A DNA stretch of 21,389 nucleotides, from positions 1-21,389 of the IMG/VR virus record IMGVR_UViG_3300003324_000167; one strand, written 5' to 3'. The stretch's first letter is position 1. Every line of letters begins with the position of its first letter. The notes beneath the pieces are model-generated. The model had not been told where the DNA came from and did no database searches. It saw nothing but the letters and a program-made list of their open reading frames with translations. Source of the stretch: a virus. A program made the translations under genes and the position numbers. Shown in pieces: positions 7,516 to 14,181 of the stretch.

Positions 7516-7592
7516 CAAGCGGGGAAGGTGATGACTTTTGCAGGGCCATCACTTTTCGATCCCGTTAGCTAGGCGGAATCTATCCCCGCTTG
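7516..7592 (-). promoter_or_regulatory. Predicted three-way-junction RNA leader of the recA-like gene
   Basis: On the minus strand the leader can fold into a closed three-way junction. The closing stem is a perfect 10-mer pair, CAAGCGGGGA (7592-7583) with TCCCCGCTTG (7525-7516). Hairpin 1 is GATTCCG (7580-7574) with CGGGATC (7564-7558), including one G-U pair and a 9-nt loop. Hairpin 2 is GTGATG (7552-7547) with CATCAC (7533-7528) and a 13-nt loop. Junction linkers are TA, GAAAA and CT. The closing stem ends 2 nt before the GAGG ribosome binding site of recA, a good place for translational control by a protein or small molecule. There is no U-tract. I do not match it to any known riboswitch class. 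Confidence 0.5.
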
Positions 7593-7595
7593 GTT

Positions 7596-7721
7596 TCAAG
7601 AGTGCTTCTTCTGGTCACAACCATCCCACACCGGACAGTCACGGCAGCCGGGTAGTCTGTCGGTGTCCCTGCCGTACGTTCCCCCTGCTGGGCACAGTAC
7701 GGTCGGCAGGGCGACGGCTAC
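7596..7721 (-). CDS. -1 frame extension of the SSB: predicted frameshift-encoded Cys4 module
   Basis: After a -1 slip at the end of the SSB gene, the new frame stays open for 41 codons to a TGA at 7598-7596. The peptide contains four cysteines (extension residues 10, 26, 29 and 35; C-x15-C-x2-C-x5-C) around GTYGRDTDRLPG and CPVWDGC, a pattern typical of a small metal-binding module. This frame has no ATG, GTG or TTG between its previous stop (within the SSB gene) and the module, so it cannot easily be an independent gene. The frameshift product would be about 476 aa against 435 aa for the normal SSB. An indel that broke an originally fused SSB gene is the main alternative. Confidence 0.6.
   Translation of the reverse strand, partial: VAVALPTVLCPAGGTYGRDTDRLPGCRDCPVWDGCDQKKHS
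7667..7711 (-). promoter_or_regulatory. Predicted frameshift-stimulating hairpin
   Basis: The minus-strand RNA can form CCCTG (7711-7707) with CAGGG (7671-7667), then CCGTAC (7702-7697) with GTACGG (7677-7672). This gives 11 base pairs with a 4-nt CCGA bulge on the 5' side; an inner CCC/GGG pair is possible. The stem starts 9 nt after the slippery heptamer, within the range expected for a -1 frameshift stimulator. It lies inside the coding sequence of the extension, so some pairing could be accidental. Confidence 0.5.
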
Positions 7722-9025
7722 TTTCCCCGTGGCTTCCTGACCGGCACGTCATCGTCGTCATCGTCATCGAATGCGACGTCCTTGCCAGTTTTCTTGATGG
7801 GCTTGCGCACGGGCAGCTCATCGTCATCGTCGTCATCCTGATCGTCGTCCGGCTCTTCCTTCTTCGGGGTGGGCTGCTTCCCCTTCGGTTTCGGTGGGGG
7901 AACATCGTCATCGTCGTCATCAGCGACGGGAGGACGCTTCTTCGGCGGTGGCGTCGGCTCATCATCGTCATCGTCTGCCGGCGGGGGCTTCTTCGCGGGT
8001 TCGTCCTTGAGCTTCTTGACCTCTGACGGCGCGATCGCCTTGTGAACGTCACCCTCCTTGTCCTTGATGCGAAGGCTGGTCCCGTCACCCGACACGTGGA
8101 TGATCTTGCAGACGCCGTACTCTTCGTGCTTGACCTTGTCCCCGATCTCCAAGCCCAGGTCCGCCGCGGTGGGGTCTTTGTTCTCCGACTCGTCATCATC
8201 GTCATCATCCGCGGGCGGTCGCTTCTTCGGCGGCGGGGTGTCGTCGTCATCGTCCGGTTGACTGGACGTCCTGGCGGTGTCCCGTTCTTCCTCCTCCCCG
8301 CCCTGGGTGTCCGGGTTCAGGAGTTTCGCCACATGGTCGTACCCGGGATCAACCAGCAAGGCGTCCAGGCACGGCGCCGAGTCGAGCATCTTGTCCTTAT
8401 AGGTGTACTTCCGTGGCAGGAAGTCGATGCGCGTCGCAGCGTTGAACTTCCCGCCCGGCCAGGTCTGCTCCTTGACCGACAGTTGGAGGGTGTAGCCGCC
8501 GTCCAGCTCGAAGAAACTGGCGTAATCGGCTACGCTGGTGATCGCTTCCGCAAGCATCTCCCCGAACCCGAGTCCCCTGTTGTAGTGGTTCGTGTCGAAC
8601 ACCTTGAGGGGGTTGGCGGAATCACCCGGCTTGTCGTTGACCACCCACAGGTGTCGGGTGGTCGTGCGCAGGGACTTCACGAGGTTCTGATCCGCCGTAC
8701 CGCCCTGCATTCGCAGGAAATCACATGCGGCACACTTCTTCCCGAAACACTTCATGCGACAGCAGAACATCCGGTTGCCGTCCGGCGTCGGGATGCGGTG
8801 GGCTTCGTACTCCCGTTCAAAGTGGATGTCCCCTTCCTGGGCGCGCGGGTTGTTCTTCCCGACGATGTACGGCATCACGTCGATCCGGTACACGCCGACC
8901 TTGTCGAGCTTGTACTGTACGACGCCCTCCGGGAGCTTGATCTGGGACTCGAACGAGCGCTCCTGCTGCTTCGCCCAATTAAGGGCGTTCGTCTTCTGGC
9001 GTTCGCGTCGGCTTCGGTCGCTCAT
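7718..9025 (-). CDS. gp32-like single-stranded DNA-binding protein with Asp-rich tail and SH3/Tudor-like domain
   Basis: ssDNA-binding protein (435 aa) for replication and recombination. Residues 1-30 are basic and polar; about 30-235 look like a gp32-type OB-fold core with an inserted zinc-binding-like motif (C88, C89, C93, C98, C101, in CCRMKCFGKKCAACDFL). After residue 245 comes a long tail with Asp runs at about 258-262, 273-278, 351-355, 369-374, 393-402 and 420-426, separated by Pro/Lys linkers such as TPPPKKRPP. Embedded at about 288-340 is a compact domain starting GLEIGDKVKHEEYGV, like small SH3/Tudor/KOW barrels. Acidic SSB tails usually recruit partner proteins. The start at 9025 is set by GGAGG four bases upstream. 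The gene ends at a putative frameshift site. Confidence 0.85.
   Translation of the reverse strand: MSDRSRRERQKTNALNWAKQQERSFESQIKLPEGVVQYKLDKVGVYRIDVMPYIVGKNNPRAQEGDIHFEREYEAHRIPTPDGNRMFCCRMKCFGKKCAACDFLRMQGGTADQNLVKSLRTTTRHLWVVNDKPGDSANPLKVFDTNHYNRGLGFGEMLAEAITSVADYASFFELDGGYTLQLSVKEQTWPGGKFNAATRIDFLPRKYTYKDKMLDSAPCLDALLVDPGYDHVAKLLNPDTQGGEEEERDTARTSSQPDDDDDTPPPKKRPPADDDDDDESENKDPTAADLGLEIGDKVKHEEYGVCKIIHVSGDGTSLRIKDKEGDVHKAIAPSEVKKLKDEPAKKPPPADDDDDEPTPPPKKRPPVADDDDDDVPPPKPKGKQPTPKKEEPDDDQDDDDDDELPVRKPIKKTGKDVAFDDDDDDDVPVRKPRGK
7721..7727 (-). promoter_or_regulatory. Slippery heptamer G GGA AAG before the SSB stop codon
   Basis: The SSB frame ends CGG GGA AAG TAG, so the last seven sense bases are G GGA AAG. 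This fits the X XXY YYZ rule for -1 slippage and is the same heptamer used at the lambda G/T junction (established knowledge). In the -1 frame the next codon is GTA, which avoids the UAG. The adjacent stop in the zero frame, a hairpin 9 nt downstream, and an open -1 frame with clustered cysteines together make a programmed site likely. Confidence 0.65.
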
Positions 9026-9179
9026 GTAACCTCCGTAATACATCCGCCATTCTGATTACGATCTTGTGCGTTGCGGATGCGTGCGCACAAGTCCCAACGT
9101 ACACAGACACGTAGACAATTGAGGGCACAGCAATCAGCGCAAGGACGAAGTAGTAAAACAGGATCAGAGGATCAACCAT
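8979..9179 (-). CDS. Small single-pass membrane protein (putative)
   Basis: A 66-residue open frame beginning with an 8-nt ATGGTTGA overlap with the UvsY-like stop and ending 47 nt inside the SSB gene. Residues 4-28 are a clear hydrophobic segment (PLILFYYFVLALIAVPSIVY), followed by a cationic C-terminal part (RMADVLRRLHERPKP), suggesting a short extracellular N-terminus and a cytoplasmic tail. It fills a gap of about 146 nt that would otherwise be empty, and GGGAG lies 11 bases before its ATG. The function is unknown. The 3' overlap with the SSB start and ribosome binding site is the main reason for caution. Confidence 0.5.
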   Translation of the reverse strand: MVDPLILFYYFVLALIAVPSIVYVSVYVGTCAHASATHKIVIRMADVLRRLHERPKPTRTPEDERP

Positions 9180-9663
9180 CGTCGGATGACTCCCGTGTGG
9201 GCGCAAAGGCGCGGTCCCGAAGTCTCTTACCCATGTTCTCACGCACGGTGCCGTTGACGTGCTTCCGGACCCTGGGCGTGGCGAAGTAGTCTTGACCGTG
9301 CAGGGTAACCAAGTTCTCCAGGGCGCGCTTACGGTGCTCCAACGAATCCACGGCTGCTTGGTAGACGTCAACCCTGTACTTTTGCCGGTTGACCTCCCGA
9401 AGCGCTAGGACGTACTCCCGTTGAAGCAGGGTAGCAGCCTCGACGCCTTTGTCGGTGAGTTTGGTGAGACCGAACTTGCCCGGGTTCTGACGGATAGCCA
9501 GAGACACTTCCGAACACGTGACGTCAAGTTCGGCCTTCGCTTCCGCCAGGTCGGCTTTCGCCTGGGCTAGCTTGATCGCATACTTGTGGAAGAGTGCAGG
9601 CTGACGAAGCCATTCCTGATCAAGCTGAGACTCGTCGATCTGCGTGAAGGACTCAGTTCCCAT
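9172..9663 (-). CDS. UvsY-like recombination mediator (putative)
   Basis: A 163-residue, strongly helical protein: a long amphipathic helix rich in Ala, Lys, Asp and Glu (KYAIKLAQAKADLAEAKAEL), a short IRQNPGKFGLTKLT turn, then helices through VDVYQAAVDSLEHRKRALEN and a basic end. No enzymatic motif is visible. Its composition, size and place between the clamp loader and SSB genes, close to recA, suit a UvsY-like mediator that helps load the recombinase onto SSB-coated ssDNA; this type of phage protein is often assigned that role. The assignment rests on context and helical pattern, not on a diagnostic motif. The start is the ATG at 9663, with GAGG upstream. Confidence 0.5.
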   Translation of the reverse strand: MGTESFTQIDESQLDQEWLRQPALFHKYAIKLAQAKADLAEAKAELDVTCSEVSLAIRQNPGKFGLTKLTDKGVEAATLLQREYVLALREVNRQKYRVDVYQAAVDSLEHRKRALENLVTLHGQDYFATPRVRKHVNGTVRENMGKRLRDRAFAPTRESSDDG

Positions 9664-9697
9664 TGGTCACCTCTGACGTAATATCGGTATTGTGTCT

Positions 9698-10612
9698 TTA
9701 CTTCGTTTGACACACCTCCCAGCAGGCAAGGACCAGACCGGGCTTCCCGCAGTCGTACCAATGATCGCGAAACCGGTCGAGGATGATAGCAGCCCTGGGC
9801 ATGCCGGAATTCAGTAGCACCGCGGAGGCGTACCCGAGTATGAGCCGACGAATCGACTCGGGATCTTCCTCACAGGCTTTCACCAGTCCCTTCACCTCAG
9901 CCCACGGCTTCTTGCCGATGAGGGCCTTAGCGATGGCGATAGCCTGGACCTTGACATCCGACGACAGGATGATCTTGATTCGGTCCTCGTCAGAGTCGAT
10001 GTCGATCACTTGACCGAGGAGGACCAGCGCTTTCCGCGGGGAACCGTCTGCTACCTCACAGATTCGTGAGAGGCATTCCGGTCCCATTTCCTTGCCTTCC
10101 TTCTCCAGAACGTCCCGGATCAGGTCCTCCAGTTTGTCCTGCGGGACGGGCTGACACCTGACCTCAGTACAGCGGGTGATGATCGCCTTGATGAGTTTGT
10201 TCGGCTCCGTCGTGCAGAGCATGAAATACACGTGCCGGGGCGTGTCCTCTAGCATTTTGAGGATAGCGTTCTGGGCATCGTTGGTGAGCTTGTGGGCTTC
10301 GTCGATAAGCCACACGCGGGTTTTTCCCGACACCGGCGCCAGGCGCATCCGCTGGTCGATCTCACGAACGGTGTCGATACCACGGAAGTTCGCTGTGTTG
10401 ACCTCGTAAAAGTCTGAATCACCGCACTCGATCTTACCGCGGACGATCCGTGCAAGCGTCGTCTTCCCGCAGCCGGACGGTCCGGTGAACAGCAGGGCAT
10501 GTGGGACCTTCTTGCCCTTGGTCATTGACAGGAGAGTTTTGCAGGCTTCCTCCTGACCGATGACACCCTTGAACGCGGTCGGGCGGTGTTTCTTGTACAG
10601 CTCTTCAGACAT
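9698..10612 (-). CDS. AAA+ sliding clamp loader ATPase (gp44/RFC-small/DnaX-like)
   Basis: ATPase subunit that opens the sliding clamp and places it on primed DNA. It begins with the clamp-loader signature ELYKKHRPTAFKGVIGQEE, followed by Walker A GPSGCGKT (44-51), Walker B VWLIDEAH (100-107), a sensor-1-like CTTEPNKL (133-140) and TRC (146-148) in place of the usual SRC arginine-finger motif. A helical collar follows. At 304 aa it is short, like T4 gp44 and RFC small subunits, and it lacks the DnaX zinc module. No partner subunit gene is visible in the window. The clamp it would load is probably encoded at 18901-20292. The start is supported by GAGG five bases upstream. Confidence 0.9.
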   Translation of the reverse strand: MSEELYKKHRPTAFKGVIGQEEACKTLLSMTKGKKVPHALLFTGPSGCGKTTLARIVRGKIECGDSDFYEVNTANFRGIDTVREIDQRMRLAPVSGKTRVWLIDEAHKLTNDAQNAILKMLEDTPRHVYFMLCTTEPNKLIKAIITRCTEVRCQPVPQDKLEDLIRDVLEKEGKEMGPECLSRICEVADGSPRKALVLLGQVIDIDSDEDRIKIILSSDVKVQAIAIAKALIGKKPWAEVKGLVKACEEDPESIRRLILGYASAVLLNSGMPRAAIILDRFRDHWYDCGKPGLVLACWEVCQTK

Positions 10613-10619
10613 CAGTACC

Positions 10620-10853
10620 TCATAGTTTAGGGCCGTCGAGTTTGATGATAAATAGAATGGTCGGTGCCCTGTAGACGGGTCTGGGGTGCTTCTCTGCTAG
10701 CAACTGCTCAAATATACTCCTTCTGATCTCACTCTTGACCCGGTTGATCTCTTCCTCAGTCAAGCTACTCATCGTCCAGCAGGCATTGCCGGATATTCTG
10801 TCTACTCCTTCAGTTTCTTCCCATGTCTCATATGCAATAAAGTACCGAGGCAT
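10620..10853 (-). CDS. Small protein of unknown function
   Basis: A 77-residue protein with no family that I recognise. It starts with a beta-like stretch (MPRYFIAYETWEETEG), has a central helical part (SLTEEEINRVKSEIRRSIFEQLLAEK) and ends with APTILFIIKLDG. The ATG at 10853 has GAGG seven bases upstream; the same TGAGGTACTG block precedes the next gene, so the two translation signals are nearly identical. Base composition looks more AT-rich than the neighbouring replication genes. There are no membrane segments or cysteines in pairs. Confidence 0.6.
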   Translation of the reverse strand: MPRYFIAYETWEETEGVDRISGNACWTMSSLTEEEINRVKSEIRRSIFEQLLAEKHPRPVYRAPTILFIIKLDGPKL

Positions 10854-10854
10854 T

Positions 10855-11289
10855 TCAGTACCTCACAACTCTGTGGGGGAGATCATATAGCTCGCAAAGG
10901 TCAATCAGGTTCTTCGTGCCTGGACTCTTACCATCCCAGAAGATCACAGCACAGTTGGCGAACTGAACCATCTCACGATTGCGGATGGGTCCGGCTGCTT
11001 TCCCGTGCTTCTTCCAGTCCGGCCAAAACCGATGAATGGTGTACCAGTTTCTCATCGCCCACTGTTCGCCCAGGTAGTCAGCACCCAGGTACACCCACTC
11101 ACCGTCTCGCTCAACCCGGAGCTTTTGAGCACCGGACACTACCTCAATATCCTCAAACCAGAAAGTATACGTCTCAACCTTGTCTTTGAGGAGAGCGTAA
11201 TCCTCAAACGTCCGGGTGCCTGCTATGATGACCCGCTTTGGCTTGAGCCACTTCGGCTTGGGTGCGATCCAGGGGTTAGGCGTCGCCAT
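10855..11289 (-). CDS. SLOG-family (YspA/DUF2493-like) nucleotide-binding protein
   Basis: A 144-residue Rossmann-like protein. RVIIAGTRTFEDYALL (19-34) is the typical first strand and glycine turn of the YspA/DUF2493 branch of the SLOG superfamily. It is followed by VVSGAQ, GADYLGEQWA (69-78), a central FWPDWKKHGKAAGPIRNREM segment with the usual RN-E/M pattern, and CAVIFWDGKSPGTKNLID (113-130). SLOG proteins bind nucleotides or nucleotide-derived ligands; the substrate of this branch is not settled. The start at 11289 is chosen because it overlaps the upstream stop by 14 nt; the frame is open to 11370 but that is coding sequence of the neighbour. Such proteins are frequent in phage replication regions. 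Confidence 0.72.
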   Translation of the reverse strand: MATPNPWIAPKPKWLKPKRVIIAGTRTFEDYALLKDKVETYTFWFEDIEVVSGAQKLRVERDGEWVYLGADYLGEQWAMRNWYTIHRFWPDWKKHGKAAGPIRNREMVQFANCAVIFWDGKSPGTKNLIDLCELYDLPHRVVRY

Positions 11290-11497
11290 GTTCAACCGGG
11301 ATTGATACGTTGGGGTAGAACTGTCTCCACAGACTTGCCCACAGGTAGAAAACCTGCCTACCACCATCAATATTATAATCTCTGTAGAATACCGTCAGTT
11401 CTCCTCTGCCAAAAGGATCTGGACCTAACCTCTCTACCTCAACGTCTTTCTCCATCGCGATTATTACGCTGCCTTTTCTGCCAGGTAGTTTTATCAT
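11276..11497 (-). CDS. Small protein of unknown function
   Basis: A 73-residue protein following the polymerase gene after a 2-nt gap. The start at the ATG 11497 is supported by GGGAG eight bases upstream. It looks mainly beta-stranded, with KGSVIIAMEKDVEVERLG, ELTVFYRDYNI and VFYLWASLWRQFYP, the last part aromatic-rich. There is no recognised domain, signal peptide or membrane segment. Position suggests co-translation with the polymerase; a functional link is only a guess. Confidence 0.6.
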   Translation of the reverse strand: MIKLPGRKGSVIIAMEKDVEVERLGPDPFGRGELTVFYRDYNIDGGRQVFYLWASLWRQFYPNVSIPVEHGDA

Positions 11498-11499
11498 GT

Positions 11500-12930
11500 C
11501 TAGACTCCCATTCCCCACACGCCGTCCTTCTTGTGCCACTTCCCCTTGTCAAGCCAACTCTTGCCCGGCGGTGCGACCTCTACCTCCACTTCCAGGGGCA
11601 CGACAATCCAAGGCCAGTGCTGGGGAAGGTCCTGCGCCATGATCTTACGCGCTTTGTCGATCACCAGATCCAACTCATCTTCGTGTACGTCACAGATCAT
11701 AGAGTCGTGGATCTGACCGACGATACGGGACCGTAGGTTGTGCTTGACCATCCACTTCTGGAGTTTGATTAGGCACCAGAGCAAGCAGTGGAAGGCTGAC
11801 CCCTGAGTCTGGAAGTTCAGCACTTGGTTGCGGCGAAGAACCATACCGGAACACACGAACCCTGTATGGAGTTTGATGTACCCGGTCCGCTGGTACTTCT
11901 CCCACGTGCGCTTCTTCCACTGGGTGTACACAGGAAACCGATCGTTCCAGAACGAATCCTCGATAGTCTTGACATGGAACTCAAAGGTTCCTGTCCGGGG
12001 CTTGTGGTCCGGGTCGCAGTCTCCCAGCTCCGTTATTCCGTTCTCCCTCAGATGTTCATCCATGGTCTTATCACCGACCATGAGTTTCATCTTATGCATC
12101 TCTTCCCAGATGTTCCGGGCACAGGACGCATAGAAGTCGCCGTAGAATTGCGGGAACACGAATTTGTTCTTCGCAACGTGTCGGGCTGACTTGTTAGCCT
12201 TTATCTGCTCCTTGGTAAGGAAGAAAAGCTGCTGTCCGGTGTCGCCGTGCATGTCGGTAGTCTTATCCGACACGTACTTGATTAAGGTAGGGTCGTGGTG
12301 GTAGCAGCAGGATATACCTACCTCAATACCCTTGAAATCGAATTCGACAATCTGGTGTCCTGGACGCGGGATGAAGCACCGCCGAATGATCTCCCGCATC
12401 ATCTCGATGCGGGTCGGTATGTTCTGGAAGTTCGGGGAGTCGCTGGAACTCCGGTACGAGATGGCGATGTTGAGGTTGAAAAAGGGATGCAGGTAGCCCT
12501 TGTCATCAACCTCACGCAACAACCCCCTCAAGTACGTGTTACGGATTTTCTTCAGCTTCTCAAGCCGGAAGAACTCTTTCACGAACGGAACGTCTACGTG
12601 ATCGAAAGCAGCCTCGTCTGCTTTGAACCCACGCCCAGACGTGTTGAAACCCTTACTCGAGTACCCCATCTCACCGAATACAAGCTGGGCGAGTTGGTTC
12701 TTACTGCCCAGGTTCGCCCGGTCGCCGAAACGACGTCGCCACTTCCGCCAAATGGGGTCTGCCAGTAGCTCCGTCTCAAGTTCTTTGATGGTTTCGGTGG
12801 TGGAAGCGAACGTATGATTCAGATACTCCAGGTCAATCCGAATACCGTTCGCTTCCACTTGGCTAAGTGCCAGCGTGCCTTGATGGAACAGATCGTAGGC
12901 TTCTGGGCTTGCGACCTTCACGTCATTCAT
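11500..12930 (-). CDS. Family A DNA polymerase core (polymerase domain only)
   Basis: Replicative or repair DNA polymerase of the PolI family, reduced to the polymerase domain (476 aa). Motif A is IVEFDFKGIEVG with the metal-binding Asp at 198; motif B is around R250, K254 and YG 263-264 (ARHVAKNKFVFPQFYG); motif C is QIHDSM with H409 and D410. NFQNIP (168-173) and QTQGSAFH (375-382) are further family A landmarks. No 3'-5' exonuclease domain precedes the thumb; a matching one is encoded with a uracil-DNA glycosylase at 17120-18343. The 5' nuclease is also separate (5209-6078). The start is set by an 8-nt ATGAATGA overlap with the upstream gene. Motif A has Lys-Gly in place of the common Ser-Gln. 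Confidence 0.93.
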   Translation of the reverse strand: MNDVKVASPEAYDLFHQGTLALSQVEANGIRIDLEYLNHTFASTTETIKELETELLADPIWRKWRRRFGDRANLGSKNQLAQLVFGEMGYSSKGFNTSGRGFKADEAAFDHVDVPFVKEFFRLEKLKKIRNTYLRGLLREVDDKGYLHPFFNLNIAISYRSSSDSPNFQNIPTRIEMMREIIRRCFIPRPGHQIVEFDFKGIEVGISCCYHHDPTLIKYVSDKTTDMHGDTGQQLFFLTKEQIKANKSARHVAKNKFVFPQFYGDFYASCARNIWEEMHKMKLMVGDKTMDEHLRENGITELGDCDPDHKPRTGTFEFHVKTIEDSFWNDRFPVYTQWKKRTWEKYQRTGYIKLHTGFVCSGMVLRRNQVLNFQTQGSAFHCLLWCLIKLQKWMVKHNLRSRIVGQIHDSMICDVHEDELDLVIDKARKIMAQDLPQHWPWIVVPLEVEVEVAPPGKSWLDKGKWHKKDGVWGMGV

Positions 12931-13183
12931 CCTTCTCTAGAAGTTCAGAGAATACCAGTTCATCAGAATGCTTGTCGTGGGTCATATTTGCAATTTGTGT
13001 CGTGTATTTTGGTGATTCCGAATACACGACACAAGACCCGTCATCATGCTTGATGAATATGACCCCGCCCAGGTGCTTCCGTCCTTCAGGATCACGTTTC
13101 ATCGCTTCCCGATAAGAACGAGCTGCCCGAAAGAATTCCTCAGCAGCTCGTTCTAGTTCCGAACCTGGTGTCAGTTCTAGCAT
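12923..13183 (-). CDS. Small protein of unknown function between ThyX and polymerase genes
   Basis: An 86-residue protein that I do not recognise. The start ATG at 13183 overlaps the thyX stop (TGATG), and the end overlaps the polymerase start by 8 nt, so all three genes are probably translationally coupled. The first half is helical (SELERAAEEFFRAARSYREAMKRD); the second begins with a beta hairpin (LGGVIFIKHDDGSCVVYSE) and ends in an acidic tail. No catalytic motif is evident. Confidence 0.65.
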   Translation of the reverse strand: MLELTPGSELERAAEEFFRAARSYREAMKRDPEGRKHLGGVIFIKHDDGSCVVYSESPKYTTQIANMTHDKHSDELVFSELLEKDE

Positions 13184-14181
13184 CAGACTTTCCGGTAAGG
13201 CGTAGTGACGTCCAGGGGCGTGCCGTCTTCCGCCATCGTCCACATGTAATCACTGAACAGGTTCGGGCACTCCTGTACAGCGATTCGCCACATCTTGTGT
13301 GCCAGGTGACGAATTTCCGCTTCAGCCGGCGCAGCACCCCGCATCTCGATGAAGTGTCTCAGCGCACGACCGTTCACCGTGATGAATACCTTGGTCTCCG
13401 TGGCGTTAGTCAGGACGCTTCGGGCGGCTCCCCTGGCTTCCTTGCGAATATTCGTCTTGAACTCAGCCGGCTTGGACGCATACCACACATCCTGGGTATG
13501 CGCTTCAAGGTTCGCAACCTTGAACGCCGAGTTCGGGTCCGCCAGATAGTTCTGATACTCGATAGTCTTTTGCTTGTCGTTGAGGTAGTCTGCCAGGAAC
13601 CGGTAATCCTCTGTGGTCTGCTGGATGGACCGGAGCCAGACCAGACCCGCGAACGTCGCGGGGTCTTTACATCTCGTGAGTGAGTAACTGATCCAGTCCA
13701 TGTCATGTGCCGGTTGTGTCCGGACGTCGTCCACAGATGAGATTTTTAGGTCCTCCAGGTACTTGATGGCCGCCTTCACTTCGTCCTGGAGACGCTTCGG
13801 GACAACGTACTCCGCCACGGACTCATCGACGTACCGCTGACTGAGCTGGGAGTATGCGAACCCGGCACGGTGCCTGACCAGTTCGTGAGTCAGGGACCGC
13901 GACACGTCCGTTACTATGAAGTTCCAGACGCTGTGCTCCAGTACCGACCCGTGACCGACCTCCTTGATGTGCTTGAGGTAAGCCGCGTTGCCCCCTGGGC
14001 GGGGCTTGGCGAAGGACATATAGCAGACCCGCCCGGCGGTCTCCATCACGATCTCAGCACCGACGTCCGAATCAGTCTCCCAGCCCTGCACGTTGTGGTC
14101 GAGGAGGAAGTCCTCAAGACCGCGATCGTTGATGTCCTGACGGGCCGCCAGGTACACGCGGGGTTCCATGATCAGACGCAT
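13183..14181 (-). CDS. thyX: Flavin-dependent thymidylate synthase
   Basis: Makes dTMP from dUMP using FAD, NADPH and methylenetetrahydrofolate. The ThyX signature is present as RHRAGFAYSQLSQRY (103-117; RHR and the S-x2-SQR elements). HGSVLEHS (77-84) and the late block KEARGAARSVL plus NGRALRHFIEMR (247-281) also match. At 332 aa it is much longer than the usual 220-250 aa. The extra length lies between the signature and the KEAR block (about 120-245), where roughly 65-70 extra helical residues are present. The start at 14181 has GGAG seven bases upstream. It sits directly after the ribonucleotide reductase gene as part of a dNTP supply module. Confidence 0.93.
   Translation of the reverse strand: MRLIMEPRVYLAARQDINDRGLEDFLLDHNVQGWETDSDVGAEIVMETAGRVCYMSFAKPRPGGNAAYLKHIKEVGHGSVLEHSVWNFIVTDVSRSLTHELVRHRAGFAYSQLSQRYVDESVAEYVVPKRLQDEVKAAIKYLEDLKISSVDDVRTQPAHDMDWISYSLTRCKDPATFAGLVWLRSIQQTTEDYRFLADYLNDKQKTIEYQNYLADPNSAFKVANLEAHTQDVWYASKPAEFKTNIRKEARGAARSVLTNATETKVFITVNGRALRHFIEMRGAAPAEAEIRHLAHKMWRIAVQECPNLFSDYMWTMAEDGTPLDVTTPYRKV

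Noticed and set aside
7516-7592. A tRNA or tRNA-like gene in the recA leader.
   Set aside because: The closing stem is 10 bp and there are only two inner hairpins, with no T-loop or anticodon arm consensus.
7580-7720. Stop-codon readthrough of the SSB UAG as the route to an extension.
   Set aside because: The zero frame after UAG is also open (to a TAG at 7582-7580), but its product is less protein-like and runs into the recA leader. The slippery heptamer and the C-x2-C pattern favour the -1 frame.
7740-8270. Short repeats (GTCATCGTCGTC-like) that could look like a CRISPR array or microsatellite.
   Set aside because: They are in-frame Asp codon runs with Pro/Lys linkers in the SSB tail. There are no constant-length repeats with unique spacers.
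8042-9055. A 337-aa open frame on the + strand opposite the SSB gene, plus others opposite its tail.
   Set aside because: The minus strand has a clear gp32-like protein with a good ribosome binding site. The antisense frame follows from biased codon use, and its product has no recognisable motif.
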